From an uncultured Phascolarctobacterium sp. (GTDB lineage Bacteria > Bacillota > Negativicutes > Acidaminococcales > Acidaminococcaceae), in contig USHB01000101.1 of assembly GCA_900554395.1 (NCBI GenBank), positions 1-6,061 on the forward strand: a stretch of 6,061 nucleotides of DNA. The letters are read 5' to 3'. The notes below the pieces were generated by a model, which had not been told where the DNA came from, made no database searches, and saw nothing but the letters and a program-made list of their open reading frames with translations. A program made the translations under genes and the position numbers. Shown piece after piece: positions 5,127 to 6,061 of the stretch. Numbering within the stretch: position 1 is the first letter of the stretch; every line of letters starts with the position of its first letter.

Positions 5127-6061
5127 TTACAAAACTTAATGCATATAATTTGGAACGGGAAATTGCCGCGCTGGGTATTCACCCTGCAAGCCGCGGCATT
5201 TTTGCCTCTAAAAGCAAGATTTTACCGCTGAAAATTACTAATGTGCGCACGCCTGCCGCCAATATTTTAAAGCAGGAGATGCTGGCGGCTGGCGGCGATT
5301 GCGCTGTACCAAGCAACTGCATTTTAAATGACACCAAATACGTTGATGCCGTTCTTTTAGGCACAGTAAAACATTACCGTATTTTGGCACGCAAACTTGC
5401 GCAGATGCCGTTTTTCGGATTAGGAAAAATAAAAGAAGAACTGCAAAAATTTTTGGTGCCACAGCAGCCTGTAACTGTGTTGGCAGACGGCAGGCAGATT
5501 GTGTATGACAAACTGCGCATTATGGGCATTTTAAATGTAACACCGGATTCTTTTTACAGCGGTTCGCGTGTCGGCGCAGATTTATTGCAGCGTGCAGAAA
5601 AAATGCTTGCTGATGGCGCCGATATTTTGGATATTGGCGGTGAAAGCAGGCGCCCGGGCAGCGATGATGCCGTAACGGTTGAAGAAGAAATAAACCGTGT
5701 TGTGCCTGCTGTAGAAGCCGTAAAAAAAGCTTTTGCCGGCAGTGTAATTTCGGTAGACACTTACCACGCGCAAACTGCTCAGGCGGCAATTAATGCGGGT
5801 GCCGATATTATTAACGATGTAACGGCGCTTACAGGTGATGAGGCAATGGCACAGGTTGCTGCCGATACCAAAGTGCCGGTGGTGCTGATGCATATGCGCG
5901 GCACGCCTAAAACAATGCAGCAGAACTGCGATTATGATAACGTAGTGAGTGAGGTTGCCGCATATTTGCAGCAGCGTGCCTATGATTTGGCTGAACTCGG
6001 CATTGGTTCTGACAAAATTATTTTAGACCCCGGCATCGGCTTTGCCGATACCCTTATATCG
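5123..6061 (+). CDS. folP: Dihydropteroate synthase FolP with N-terminal extension (runs off window end)
   Basis: The frame is open for 313 codons from ATG 5123 to the edge. Residues about 131-313 are the pterin-binding TIM barrel of dihydropteroate synthase, which joins 6-hydroxymethyl-dihydropterin diphosphate to p-aminobenzoate: IMGILNVTPDSFYSGS (133-148), DILDIGGESRRPGS (167-180), SVDTY with Asp212, IINDV with Asn231, VVLMHMRGTPKTMQ (253-266) and LDPGIGFADT (301-310). Asp212, Asn231 and Asp302 of the pterin pocket are kept. The Thr of ESTRPG is Arg176, and the conserved Lys of GFxKT is Asp309, both unusual. Residues 1-130 form an extension (LPLKITNVRTPAANILKQEM, GTVKHYRILARKL) resembling the one I recall on long DHPS proteins of Clostridia and Negativicutes. 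The start overlaps the folE2 stop (ATGA), implying translational coupling. The C-terminal part with the Arg/His phosphate site is outside the window. Family call firm; normal activity uncertain. Confidence 0.9.
   Translation, partial: MITKLNAYNLEREIAALGIHPASRGIFASKSKILPLKITNVRTPAANILKQEMLAAGGDCAVPSNCILNDTKYVDAVLLGTVKHYRILARKLAQMPFFGLGKIKEELQKFLVPQQPVTVLADGRQIVYDKLRIMGILNVTPDSFYSGSRVGADLLQRAEKMLADGADILDIGGESRRPGSDDAVTVEEEINRVVPAVEAVKKAFAGSVISVDTYHAQTAQAAINAGADIINDVTALTGDEAMAQVAADTKVPVVLMHMRGTPKTMQQNCDYDNVVSEVAAYLQQRAYDLAELGIGSDKIILDPGIGFADTLIS

Overview
This window is a stretch of bacterial chromosome of moderate GC. Strong Shine-Dalgarno sites, sigma-A-like promoters and the protein sequences suggest a Firmicute. 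The FolE2, the TrmL and the secreted glucosaminidase look most like those of the Negativicutes (Phascolarctobacterium/Acidaminococcus/Veillonella type). That placement is by recognition only; no search was run. I see no mobile element, CRISPR array, rRNA or tRNA.

Layout. (1) At 1-307 on the minus strand lies the 5' part of an AraC-family regulator, cut by the window edge. (2) A 137-base divergent control region separates it from a histone-deacetylase-fold gene at 448-1569. This region holds a promoter, a 10-base direct repeat touching the -35 box and two imperfect inverted repeats built on GCAA. The deacetylase-fold protein has lost one zinc ligand and other catalytic residues, so it looks like a pseudoenzyme or a repurposed fold. 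(3) A perfect 13-bp hairpin terminator at 1591-1621 is shared with a convergent minus-strand UPF0173 metallo-beta-lactamase-fold hydrolase (1638-2324). (4) From a second divergent promoter region (2325-2502) a five-gene plus-strand operon runs off the right edge: secreted glucosaminidase, trmL, a QueD/PTPS-family gene, folE2 and folP. Junctions are 4 bp, 10 bp, a 1-base overlap and a 4-base ATGA overlap.

The operon's centre is pterin and folate metabolism. FolE2 makes 7,8-dihydroneopterin triphosphate from GTP, which the QueD/PTPS-family enzyme uses. FolP makes dihydropteroate. The PTPS carries a CExxHGH motif, which has the catalytic Cys of QueD (queuosine route) and also the Glu of PTPS-III (folate route, replacing FolB). 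Its position between trmL and folE2-folP fits a dual or folate role.

Two things about the folate genes are odd. folE2 is out of frame: removing exactly 49 bases bounded by AGAAG repeats, or a single base near 4752-4754, restores a full-length protein. FolP has Asp where dihydropteroate synthases have a key Lys, and Arg where they have the Thr of ESTRPG. Either this pathway is decaying here, or folE2 carries an indel, a sequencing error or a recoding signal. The best candidates for unusual biology are the folE2 interruption, the degenerate deacetylase-fold protein with its divergent AraC regulator, and the dual-motif PTPS.
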